DNA of 18,243 nt, taken from Flavobacterium sp. GTDB taxonomy: Bacteria > Bacteroidota > Bacteroidia > Flavobacteriales > Flavobacteriaceae. This document shows positions 1 through 6,732 of this stretch, piece by piece; position 1 is the stretch's first letter; each line of letters begins with the position of its first letter. Where the stretch lies: the NCBI GenBank assembly GCA_017984035.1, contig JAGOAF010000005.1, positions 29,117 to 47,359 on the forward strand. The letters run 5' to 3'. The notes under the pieces were generated by a model. The model did no database searches and had not been told where the DNA came from. It saw only the letters and a program-made list of their open reading frames with translations. The position numbers and the translations under genes are program-made.

Positions 1-458
1 TCAATTTTCATATCTAAATTGAACATGAAAAATTCATTGAGTTCTTTTTTCCAAACGGTTCCGTCTTTGCTAACGCGAGTTTCAGTTGCTACTACAAAAA
101 CGCCTGAAGATGGATCAGTATCTTTGATTCGGATGGGAACGATTGCGTGAATCTCCCAATTTAAAGACTGGTATTGCGCAAAATAAGATTCCCAATCTTT
201 TTTGTTCATTACCACTTTATTGCCGTCAAAATCAGTAAGATTTACTTTGTCAGCGGTTAAAGAAATACAGGTAGCGACATCCATTTTATTGTAGGCTGCA
301 TTTAATTTTATCATTGCCTCTGTTTCGCCTCTATCTGAAAATACGAAGGGTCTATTATTGTATTTTGATTTTGCATCGATGAATTTACCGCCTTCAGTTT
401 GTGCACTCATCTGAGTCATTGAGACCACCATAGCGATCATAAAAAGTACTTTTTTCAT
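1..458 (-). CDS. Exported NTF2/SnoaL-like protein (3' end cut by window edge)
   Basis: The reading frame starts at the ATG at 458 and stays open for 152 codons to the left edge, so the C-terminus is missing. The N-terminus is a clear signal peptide: MKK, a hydrophobic stretch, then SAQ at residues 18-20, so the mature protein is periplasmic or secreted. The remainder (RGETEAMIKLNAAYNKMDVA, then a TDFDG segment and WESYFAQYQSLNWEI) has the helix and curved-sheet pattern of NTF2-like/SnoaL proteins: a small cone-shaped pocket used for ligand binding, isomerisation or hydrolysis. No catalytic residue can be assigned. It lies 46 bases downstream of the alpha/beta hydrolase gene on the same strand and is probably the sixth gene of the leftward operon. 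Family assignment is by pattern recognition; the ligand is unknown. Confidence 0.7.
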   Translation of the reverse strand, partial: MKKVLFMIAMVVSMTQMSAQTEGGKFIDAKSKYNNRPFVFSDRGETEAMIKLNAAYNKMDVATCISLTADKVNLTDFDGNKVVMNKKDWESYFAQYQSLNWEIHAIVPIRIKDTDPSSGVFVVATETRVSKDGTVWKKELNEFFMFNLDMKI

Positions 459-504
459 AGTGTTTAAATTTGTGGGTGTTTATATTATTTAATTGTGTTT
501 TGGT

Positions 505-1362
505 TTATTCATCCCAATCGTTCCATTTTGCTTTTTGAAATGGTTTTTGAAAAAACGAGAATACTTTACTATTAAATTCCGCTTTGCTTCTTTGCATGGT
601 TGCATGCCCAGCAAAAGGAAGAATCCATAAATTAGCCTGCGGAATGTTTTCAAAAATTTGAACTGTATGTGACGGTTTAATCACGTCTGCATCTCCTCCA
701 ATTACCAACACAGGACATTTTATTTTGTGTAAATCTGTTGTTGGAATATGCGGTTCTAACGCCATCATATTGATTAATTTCAAGGTGTTTTTGATAGAAG
801 CATCTTGCTTTGCAGCCATAAGTTCTTTTTTGGCATCGGCAATAAAGGCAACGCCTTGAGGATCTAAAATCGACGCATCCGGAATCAAATTAGCGCCACT
901 AATTACTAGTTTTTTTACTTTTTCGGGATGATGAATTGCAAGCAACAAACCATTAATCCCGCCATCACTCCATCCGATTACGTTGGCAGATGCAATATGT
1001 AACGAGTCCAACAAGGCATTCATATCTTCGGCCATCATTTCATAATTGAGTACTTCTCCATGATCAATTGTTTTTCCTTGAGCGCGACTATCAGCAACAA
1101 TAACCTTATAGTGTTTTTGGAAAAATCCAATTTGGTATTTGAATGCCGAAATTGAACCACCATTTCCATGAATCATTAATAATGGTTCCCCCTGACCATA
1201 GGTTTCATAGTACATTTTGATCCCGCGGGTAGTAATGTATTTTCCAACTTTAGCATTATTGCCGTAGTCAATTAATGGTGTACTTTTTTTACTTTGAGAA
1301 AAAATTAATGTTGGCACTAACAGCGCTAAAATCAAAACTAAAATGAAACTATACTTTTTCAT
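505..1362 (-). CDS. Exported alpha/beta hydrolase
   Basis: A 285-residue serine hydrolase of the alpha/beta-hydrolase fold. Visible landmarks are an N-terminal signal peptide ending in FSQ near residue 23, the oxyanion motif IHGNGG at 64-69, and the nucleophile elbow G-W-S-D-G with Ser132. The acid is probably Asp226 in GGDADVIKP and the base His253 in AGHATM. The family cleaves esters, amides, lactones or C-C bonds, and the substrate cannot be predicted from sequence. Most relatives of this size are cytoplasmic, so the export signal is notable and matches that of the neighbouring enzymes. The start ATG at 1362 gives a complete signal peptide. The gene begins 20 bases after the stop of the tandem NTF2-like gene and is part of the leftward operon. 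Fold and triad are well supported; the reaction is not. Confidence 0.88.
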   Translation of the reverse strand: MKKYSFILVLILALLVPTLIFSQSKKSTPLIDYGNNAKVGKYITTRGIKMYYETYGQGEPLLMIHGNGGSISAFKYQIGFFQKHYKVIVADSRAQGKTIDHGEVLNYEMMAEDMNALLDSLHIASANVIGWSDGGINGLLLAIHHPEKVKKLVISGANLIPDASILDPQGVAFIADAKKELMAAKQDASIKNTLKLINMMALEPHIPTTDLHKIKCPVLVIGGDADVIKPSHTVQIFENIPQANLWILPFAGHATMQRSKAEFNSKVFSFFQKPFQKAKWNDWDE

Positions 1363-1382
1363 GATTCAAGGTTCAAGAGTGA

Positions 1383-2324
1383 CTATTTAGATTCTAATAC
1401 TTTTTGACTGTAATATAAAATCTCATTGATGATTTTTCCTTTTTCGTTGAATTCGTCGCTTATCATCATTGGCAAAACCATTTTTTTCTTGTCTGATTTT
1501 CTTATAACATTAAAATTCCACCAAGAATAAACTACTCCCATATTCATTAAATCATATTGCAAATAATCAGGATATCCAACTTGTTCTACTTTTACAACAT
1601 CGAAATTTTGATGAAAATTTTTATCATTAGCAATTAATTCTTTTAATGAAAAAGTCTTATTGAAATCAATACTATTGATGTCTGAAACTTTTAGATTCTC
1701 ATCGTAAAAAATAGCGTATTTGTCAAAATCTTGGTGCTCAAAAGCAGCTATCATTCTTCTAACGGTATTGATATTTGGGTGATTAATGTATATTTCGCCA
1801 TTTTTTTGCTCTGATTTACTGTAAAAAACCTGGTCAAATGGACGCGAATCCAAATACATGATTAGCGCTTTAATTTTAAGGTCTTTTGTCACAATATAAG
1901 AACGATGGATAGGAAGGTCAACTTGTACACCTGTTTGTTTGTGAGTCCCTTTCAAATGTTCCCATGTTTGTACCCAAACCTCTCCATTTTGAAGATCATC
2001 CTTGTATTCTAGTGCATCAGGATACGCCCCCTTTTGTTTAGTTAAACTAGTGTATTCATAATTATTTTTCCAAGAAGTAACTTCTTTTATTAAAGCTGCC
2101 TTATCGCTACCAAGAGGATTATTGCTAGATGGGTCGAAAGATCTAAAATCATCCGTAACAAAGGCCACAACCTTGTCTACTTCTCCATTAACAAACGCTT
2201 TGTTAAAACTTTCAACTACTTTAATCGCAGGATGTTCCATATAAATTGTACCATTCGCTTTTTTCTGCGCATTCATTCCAAAAATGCTTAGACACGCTAA
2301 AGCAACTACCATTGTTTTTTTCAT
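1383..2324 (-). CDS. Exported protein with two tandem NTF2/SnoaL-like domains
   Basis: A 313-residue protein with a signal peptide ending in NAQ at residues 18-20. The mature part is an internal duplication. The first copy spans roughly residues 24-173 and the second 174-313. Aligned landmarks are NGTIYMEHP against NGEIYINHP, GAYPDALEY against VGYPDYLQY, EVWVQTWEH against VVYSWWNFN, and VDLPIHRSYIV against VLPMMISDEF. Each copy has the size and pattern of one NTF2-like domain, a fold that often works as a dimer, so this chain may be a covalent pseudo-dimer. The function is unknown; binding or turning over a small ligand in the periplasm is an inference. It lies 19 bases downstream of the permease and 20 bases upstream of the alpha/beta hydrolase, in one operon. 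Confidence 0.75.
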   Translation of the reverse strand: MKKTMVVALACLSIFGMNAQKKANGTIYMEHPAIKVVESFNKAFVNGEVDKVVAFVTDDFRSFDPSSNNPLGSDKAALIKEVTSWKNNYEYTSLTKQKGAYPDALEYKDDLQNGEVWVQTWEHLKGTHKQTGVQVDLPIHRSYIVTKDLKIKALIMYLDSRPFDQVFYSKSEQKNGEIYINHPNINTVRRMIAAFEHQDFDKYAIFYDENLKVSDINSIDFNKTFSLKELIANDKNFHQNFDVVKVEQVGYPDYLQYDLMNMGVVYSWWNFNVIRKSDKKKMVLPMMISDEFNEKGKIINEILYYSQKVLESK

Positions 2325-2343
2325 AATGTGGGGTTTTTAATTG

Positions 2344-3666
2344 TTAAGAATTATTATTTATTTTTTTTAGGGTTAAAAAAATTGGATATGAAACAAGAGT
2401 TATAGCTCCAATTATAATCAAGCTTTTTTGATCACTGAAGGCGAAGCCAATAAATAAGGCTATGGAACAGCCAATCATTATAAATGTAGTCCATGGATAT
2501 CCCCAAGATTTGTAGGGTCTTGGTAAATTAGGCTCGCTATTTCTTAATTTAATTAAGGCACAATAGGCGAACCCCCAAACAATAATGGACATGAAAGTGG
2601 CTAATGAAAATAGCACTTCGAATGATCCGATGAGTATCAATACCAATGCAAATGAGGCAGAAACCAAAAGCGAAACAATTGGAGTACCCCCTTTATTTAC
2701 AATAGATCCTTTTTGAACAAAAAATCCATCTCGACTCATACCATACAGAATTCGTGGTGTAATCATCATAAAAGCATTTAGAATGCTAATAATTGAAAAT
2801 ATGGCGATTAGAGTCACAATGAAAGCCCCTTGATCCCCAAAAATTATTTTGGCTACATTTGAGGCCGCAAGTGGTGAGTTAGCTATAGCTGAGGCTGGCA
2901 ATACATGTAAAAATGCTATATTAATTACGACGTATATCACAATTACAATGGCAGCCCCTGTATACAATGCCTTAGGGATATTTTTTACAGGATTTTCATC
3001 TTCCTCTGCAAAAAAGCAACCCGCATTCCAACCGTCAAAACTTCCTAGCACCATTTGAAGTGATTTGAAAAAACCTATAATCACTCCGGTCTCAAAAATA
3101 GAACTCTCTTTTTCTGTAGTATCCAATTGTACTCCGGAATACATAAAACACGCCGTTATAAAACCAACAAAAAAGAGCACTTTAATTACGCTTGTTATCT
3201 GTTGTGTGATACTGCCACTTTTAATCCCTTGCGCATGTAGCAATGTAAAGGCTATTAAAAACGAAATGGAGATAAGCGTTGTTTGGTATTTAAAAACCGG
3301 TAGTATAGCTACTATATATTCACTAATCACAATACATAAAAAAGCGGGAGCTATTGCATTTGTTAGATAATCGAACCAGCCAATTATAAAGCCAGCATAA
3401 TCGCCAAATGCTCTTTTAACATAGTTATAAGAACCTCCTGCTTTAGGTAACATTGTGGCAAGTTCTGCATAGCAACCCGCGCCAATTAAAACATAGACTC
3501 CACCCAATGCCCAACAGGCTATTATTAGCCAGTTGTTGTTTAGCATTCCGGCAATCGGTCCCGGTGTTCTTAAAATACCAACACCAATAGTACCACCAAT
3601 TAAAATGGCGACACCAAAGCCTACACCTAGTGCTTTTTGTAATTGAGTTCTGCTTGTTTTCTCCAT
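2344..3666 (-). CDS. APC-family amino acid permease
   Basis: A 440-residue inner-membrane transporter of the amino acid-polyamine-organocation superfamily. The chain has about twelve hydrophobic segments. The first carries the family glycine motif GGTIGVGI at about residues 24-31, where the unwound helix binds the substrate carboxylate and amino group. The loop after helix 2 carries the typical GGSYNYVKRAFG at 77-88. Length and motifs fit a proton-coupled amino acid importer or an exchanger; the specificity cannot be read. I chose the ATG at 3666. The frame can be extended to a TTG at 3687 directly after the stop of the upstream gene, but ATG gives the usual short cytoplasmic N-terminus and a 21-base gap. 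The gene sits between exported hydrolases, suggesting that it imports an amino-acid-like product released by them. Confidence 0.9.
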   Translation of the reverse strand: MEKTSRTQLQKALGVGFGVAILIGGTIGVGILRTPGPIAGMLNNNWLIIACWALGGVYVLIGAGCYAELATMLPKAGGSYNYVKRAFGDYAGFIIGWFDYLTNAIAPAFLCIVISEYIVAILPVFKYQTTLISISFLIAFTLLHAQGIKSGSITQQITSVIKVLFFVGFITACFMYSGVQLDTTEKESSIFETGVIIGFFKSLQMVLGSFDGWNAGCFFAEEDENPVKNIPKALYTGAAIVIVIYVVINIAFLHVLPASAIANSPLAASNVAKIIFGDQGAFIVTLIAIFSIISILNAFMMITPRILYGMSRDGFFVQKGSIVNKGGTPIVSLLVSASFALVLILIGSFEVLFSLATFMSIIVWGFAYCALIKLRNSEPNLPRPYKSWGYPWTTFIMIGCSIALFIGFAFSDQKSLIIIGAITLVSYPIFLTLKKINNNS

Positions 3667-3687
3667 TGGAACGATTCCGTAATTCAA

Positions 3688-4899
3688 TTATTTTGTCCCA
3701 TACAAAAGGGATTCTGATTTCATATAAGCGGATTCTGCATGGGGGTTAGACCATGGTATTACATTAGAAAAGAACAATACCGCTTTGCCGTTTTTACGGT
3801 CAATACTATAAAACGTACATGCCGCACCTGACCAATAGACTGTTCCTGCTGCTCTAATGCCTTTTCGACCCGTTTGATCGACTGCCCATCCTAATCCAAA
3901 TTTATTTACCCCTACATTTTTTGCATTCATATTAAATAAATAGGTGTGTTCAAGACAAGGATCGTCATAAACTGTAAACAGTTCGCCCATGTTATTGGTA
4001 AACATCAAATCAATTGTTTCCTTTTTAAGAATTTTATTGCCATTCAAAGTACCATCGTTGAGAATGCATTGAATGAATTTTCCGTAATCATGAAACGTAC
4101 TAAACAAGCCGCCTCCACCTTCATATTTAGTGGTTTTTAAGTCTTTGTATTGCCATTCTTTGTCTTGTACAAATTGCTCCCCTTTTAATTGTCCAAACGA
4201 AGTAATTTCGCTAACCAATTCGTCAGGAACACTAAAGAAAGTACGATTCATTCCAAGTGGACCGGTAATGTGTTCTTTGAAATACATTTCAAGTGTTTGG
4301 CCGCTTATTTTTTCGACAATTTTACCAATCCAATCAATATTGGTTCCATATTGCCATTTTTCTCCTGCTTCATATACTCTTGGAAAATCTTGGTATTTCC
4401 AATCGGCTGGTTTCTGGAATTTATTCAACCCATTGTGTAAAAACGGATAGGCAAATCCGGCGGTGTGGGTTAACAATTGACGTAATGTGATTGATTTAGT
4501 GGCTTTAACTAATTTTCCTTCCTTAGTTAAAATTGGAATCTCGGCCATTTCTGGCATCAACTTGTCCAAGGGCTCGTCTAATGTGATCTTACCTTTTTCT
4601 ACTAATTGCATGGCAGCCAATGAAGTAACTGCCTTGGTCATAGAATAAATCCTAAATATATGATGGTTGGAAATTGGTTGATTCCCTTCCCATAATTTGT
4701 TTCCGTGATGGTATTCATAAAACAAGCCATTCTTAGTAAGTCCTCCAACAATAAAAGTCGGCAACGGATTGTTTTTTGCAATACTATCCATGGCCCTATC
4801 GTAAGATTGAATTAAATTGTCTTGACCGTGAGGATCCTTCTGTGCATTCAAACTTGAACAAATTAAGAAGGCTAGAAAAAGTAAACTATATTGTTTCAT
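3688..4899 (-). CDS. Exported serine hydrolase, beta-lactamase/penicillin-binding fold (S12 type)
   Basis: A 403-residue member of the class C beta-lactamase-related family, which includes D-aminopeptidases, esterases and DD-peptidases. A signal peptide ends in NAQ at residues 18-20. The active-site motifs are in order: S-M-T-K with nucleophile Ser86 and Lys89, then Y-G-T with Tyr184 in the YxN position, then W-S-G at 356-358 in place of the KTG triad. LLTHTAGF at 142-149 is a further hallmark. The W-S-G motif is more like the esterase and peptidase branches than true AmpC lactamases, so antibiotic resistance should not be assumed. It starts 8 bases after the stop of the NTF2-like lipoprotein gene and ends 21 bases before the permease ATG. 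The likely role is cleavage of an ester, or an amide of a D-amino acid, in the periplasm; the substrate is unknown. Confidence 0.88.
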   Translation of the reverse strand: MKQYSLLFLAFLICSSLNAQKDPHGQDNLIQSYDRAMDSIAKNNPLPTFIVGGLTKNGLFYEYHHGNKLWEGNQPISNHHIFRIYSMTKAVTSLAAMQLVEKGKITLDEPLDKLMPEMAEIPILTKEGKLVKATKSITLRQLLTHTAGFAYPFLHNGLNKFQKPADWKYQDFPRVYEAGEKWQYGTNIDWIGKIVEKISGQTLEMYFKEHITGPLGMNRTFFSVPDELVSEITSFGQLKGEQFVQDKEWQYKDLKTTKYEGGGGLFSTFHDYGKFIQCILNDGTLNGNKILKKETIDLMFTNNMGELFTVYDDPCLEHTYLFNMNAKNVGVNKFGLGWAVDQTGRKGIRAAGTVYWSGAACTFYSIDRKNGKAVLFFSNVIPWSNPHAESAYMKSESLLYGTK

Positions 4900-4907
4900 T
4901 CTTTGAG

Positions 4908-5375
4908 TTATTTAGTAGCTGGTAAATCAGAGTTTGAAATGTCTCTGTGAATCAACCATTTTCCATTTACAGATTTCCAAATAACAATATATTTTCCTTT
5001 GCCTAAAACGGCTCCTTTATTTGATTTAAGCTCATACAAACCTTCTTCAGTAATAGTAGCAGCATCGCCCCAAACTTCAAGTGTATTTAATTGAATATCA
5101 TTACCACCAGCAATCATAAATTTGGACCAAAAAGATTGAATGGCAGCACGCCCTTCTAATGCAGGCAAATTGTGCTCCATGAATTTAGCGTCCTCAGTAT
5201 ACGCATTAGCAAAACCAACGGAATCACTTTTAGCTAATAATTCAGCTATATTTTTATTGGCTGCTTCAATTTCTTTTTTGGCTTTCGCCAAATCAAATTC
5301 GGACTTTGTTTCGGTTGCTTTGTTACAAGAAAATAATACTGTTGCAAGTGCAACAGATAAAATGATATTTTTCAT
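4908..5375 (-). CDS. NTF2/SnoaL-like (DUF4440-type) lipoprotein
   Basis: A 155-residue protein when read from the ATG at 5375. The N-terminus is a lipoprotein signal with the lipobox LFSC and Cys17 as lipidation site. After a charged helix (AKAKKEIEAANKNIAELLAK) comes a typical NTF2-like body: YTEDAKFMEHN, an EGRAAIQSFW segment, then the strands LEVWGDAATITEEGLYEL and YIVIWKSVNGKWLIHRDI. The frame is open up to 5474. That longer start would put 33 odd residues before a perfect lipoprotein signal and would cover the promoter at 5400-5432, so 5375 is preferred. It is the first gene of the leftward operon, 8 bases ahead of the serine hydrolase. Membrane-anchored NTF2-like proteins of this type have no firmly known role. 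Confidence 0.8.
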   Translation of the reverse strand: MKNIILSVALATVLFSCNKATETKSEFDLAKAKKEIEAANKNIAELLAKSDSVGFANAYTEDAKFMEHNLPALEGRAAIQSFWSKFMIAGGNDIQLNTLEVWGDAATITEEGLYELKSNKGAVLGKGKYIVIWKSVNGKWLIHRDISNSDLPATK

Positions 5376-5399
5376 ACTGTGACGGTTTTGGTTAGATTT

Positions 5400-5432
5400 C
5401 AAAAGTAGAACCCCAATCGTATGTATGCCAAA
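5400..5432 (-). promoter_or_regulatory. Bacteroidota-type promoter of the leftward operon
   Basis: On the minus strand a -33 element TTTG (5432-5429) is followed, after 21 bases, by a -7 element TACTTTTG (5407-5400). This matches the TTTG / TAnnTTTG promoter known for the primary sigma factor of Flavobacterium and Bacteroides, with the usual spacing. Transcription would begin near 5393, about 18 bases before the ATG at 5375. The site lies inside the longer open frame of the first gene and so argues for the shorter start. Confidence 0.65.
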
Positions 5433-5479
5433 ATTCGTAAGTAAAATCTGTTCCGTTTTAGCATTTAGGAACACTTTGC

Positions 5480-5535
5480 TGTTTTAAACAAAACATAAAA
5501 AAAATAAATTGAGATAAAAAAAAGCCCTATATTCG
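5480..5535 (+). promoter_or_regulatory. Possible weak promoter and operator of the regulator gene
   Basis: Upstream of the AraC-type gene the best -7 match is TATATTCG at 5528-5535, one base off TAnnTTTG. A TTG at 5509-5511 lies 16 bases before it, slightly short of usual spacing. An inverted repeat with 6-base arms TGTTTT (5480-5485) and AAAACA (5490-5495) sits between this and the leftward promoter, where a regulator could act on both arms. All three elements are short and AT-rich and could be chance. Confidence 0.25.
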
Positions 5536-5564
5536 CGGTAACACAATCTATTTATCAGCGTTTT

Positions 5565-6722
5565 ATGGAAATGCTTACACCTTTTTTTGGGCTTTTTACT
5601 TCGTTTATTCTTTTTTATTACCGAAAAGATTTTAATCGATCTAATTTGTATTTAGCCTTGTTTTTTCTATGCAGCAACCTCATCGTTTTAGTGTATTTTG
5701 GATTGCATTTTAGCAAAAATCCTTTTTGGGAAGGAGTGTTTTTTATCCAATTCATGCCTTTGTCTTTTGTTATCGGGCCGCTATTATTTTACTATGTCAA
5801 GTATGCCGTGGCCGAAAATAAAAACATCTCCCCAAAGGACTACCTGCATTTAGTCCCTGCCCTTTTAGTAATACTTTATAGTTTGCCATATACCACATTG
5901 CCTTTTTCAGAAAAAGTAAAAATTGCTCACCATATTCAAGCGGTAACGCAAGATTATGATTATTCCATTTCCTTTTTCTCTTTAAAAAACATGTTGTTTG
6001 TTAGACCTTTTCATTTGTTTGTATACTGCATCATTAGCTTGGTATATTTCAACCGTGATGCTACTAAAAGAAAAGCCATTTACGGTCAAATGCCTGTTAA
6101 TTATACTGTAATTAAAAAATGGATTTATGTTTTAGTTGGATTGCAGTTATTTATCTCAATATATTGTTTGCTTGATTCGTATGCCGATTTTATTTTGAAC
6201 GAATACTCTGGATTTATTAATCAAAAAAATTACTTTAGGTTTTTAGGCATCGCCTTCTCTTTGCAAAATATACTTTTGTTTCTATTTCCTAAAATACTTT
6301 TCGATACTATTTCTTATCCAGATCCTACGTTTGCAAAAACAAGACCTTCCCAAATTAAAAAAGGAAATTCTTCTGAAACCAATCAAAATATTTCAGTACA
6401 ACTGAAGCATTATTTAATAGAAAAACCATTTTTACAATCTGGATTTAATTTGTCTAAAATGGCATTGGATTTACAATTGTCTGAAAGAGTGCTGTCCAAT
6501 TATTTTAATACCGAACTCGCCCTTTCGTTTAGCGAATGGAAAAATAGCCAACGCATTGATTATGCCTGTACAATGATTGCCGAAGGTAAAGCAGACAAAC
6601 TAACCGTAGAGGGGATATCACAAAATGTGGGTTTTTCCTCAAGATCAAAATTCATCGATGCCTTTAAAGAACGTAAAGGAGTGGTGCCCTCTATTTACAT
6701 TAAAGAATTCGGTTTAAACTAA
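5565..6722 (+). CDS. Membrane-bound AraC-family transcriptional regulator (7TM-HTH)
   Basis: A 385-residue protein with two parts. Residues 1-245 hold about seven hydrophobic segments (near 5-20, 27-48, 58-80, 92-110, 148-162, 186-204, 226-245), a membrane sensor module often fused to AraC domains in Bacteroidota. Residues 276-383 form the AraC DNA-binding domain with two helix-turn-helix units: FNLSKMALDLQLSERVLSNY near 294-313, and LTVEGISQNVGFSSRSKFID with FKERKGVVPSIYIKE near 346-381. The gene is transcribed away from the hydrolase/permease operon and lies 10 bases upstream of the M20 amidohydrolase. This arrangement suggests local control of both arms. The ligand may be sensed in or near the inner membrane; that and the regulated promoters are inferred. 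Confidence 0.88.
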   Translation: MEMLTPFFGLFTSFILFYYRKDFNRSNLYLALFFLCSNLIVLVYFGLHFSKNPFWEGVFFIQFMPLSFVIGPLLFYYVKYAVAENKNISPKDYLHLVPALLVILYSLPYTTLPFSEKVKIAHHIQAVTQDYDYSISFFSLKNMLFVRPFHLFVYCIISLVYFNRDATKRKAIYGQMPVNYTVIKKWIYVLVGLQLFISIYCLLDSYADFILNEYSGFINQKNYFRFLGIAFSLQNILLFLFPKILFDTISYPDPTFAKTRPSQIKKGNSSETNQNISVQLKHYLIEKPFLQSGFNLSKMALDLQLSERVLSNYFNTELALSFSEWKNSQRIDYACTMIAEGKADKLTVEGISQNVGFSSRSKFIDAFKERKGVVPSIYIKEFGLN

Positions 6723-6732
6723 CAGCTATAAT

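Noticed and set aside
2849..3370. Plus-strand open frames of 69 and 101 residues
   Set aside because: They lie antisense to the APC permease, whose membrane helices and motifs are certain; their translations show no family features.
3946..4490. Several overlapping plus-strand open frames
   Set aside because: They are shadows of the serine hydrolase gene on the other strand, which has all three active-site motifs.
3688..4899. Calling the serine hydrolase an AmpC-type beta-lactamase resistance gene
   Set aside because: The third motif is WSG instead of KTG and the second is YGT; the context is a hydrolase/permease operon. Family membership alone does not show antibiotic hydrolysis.
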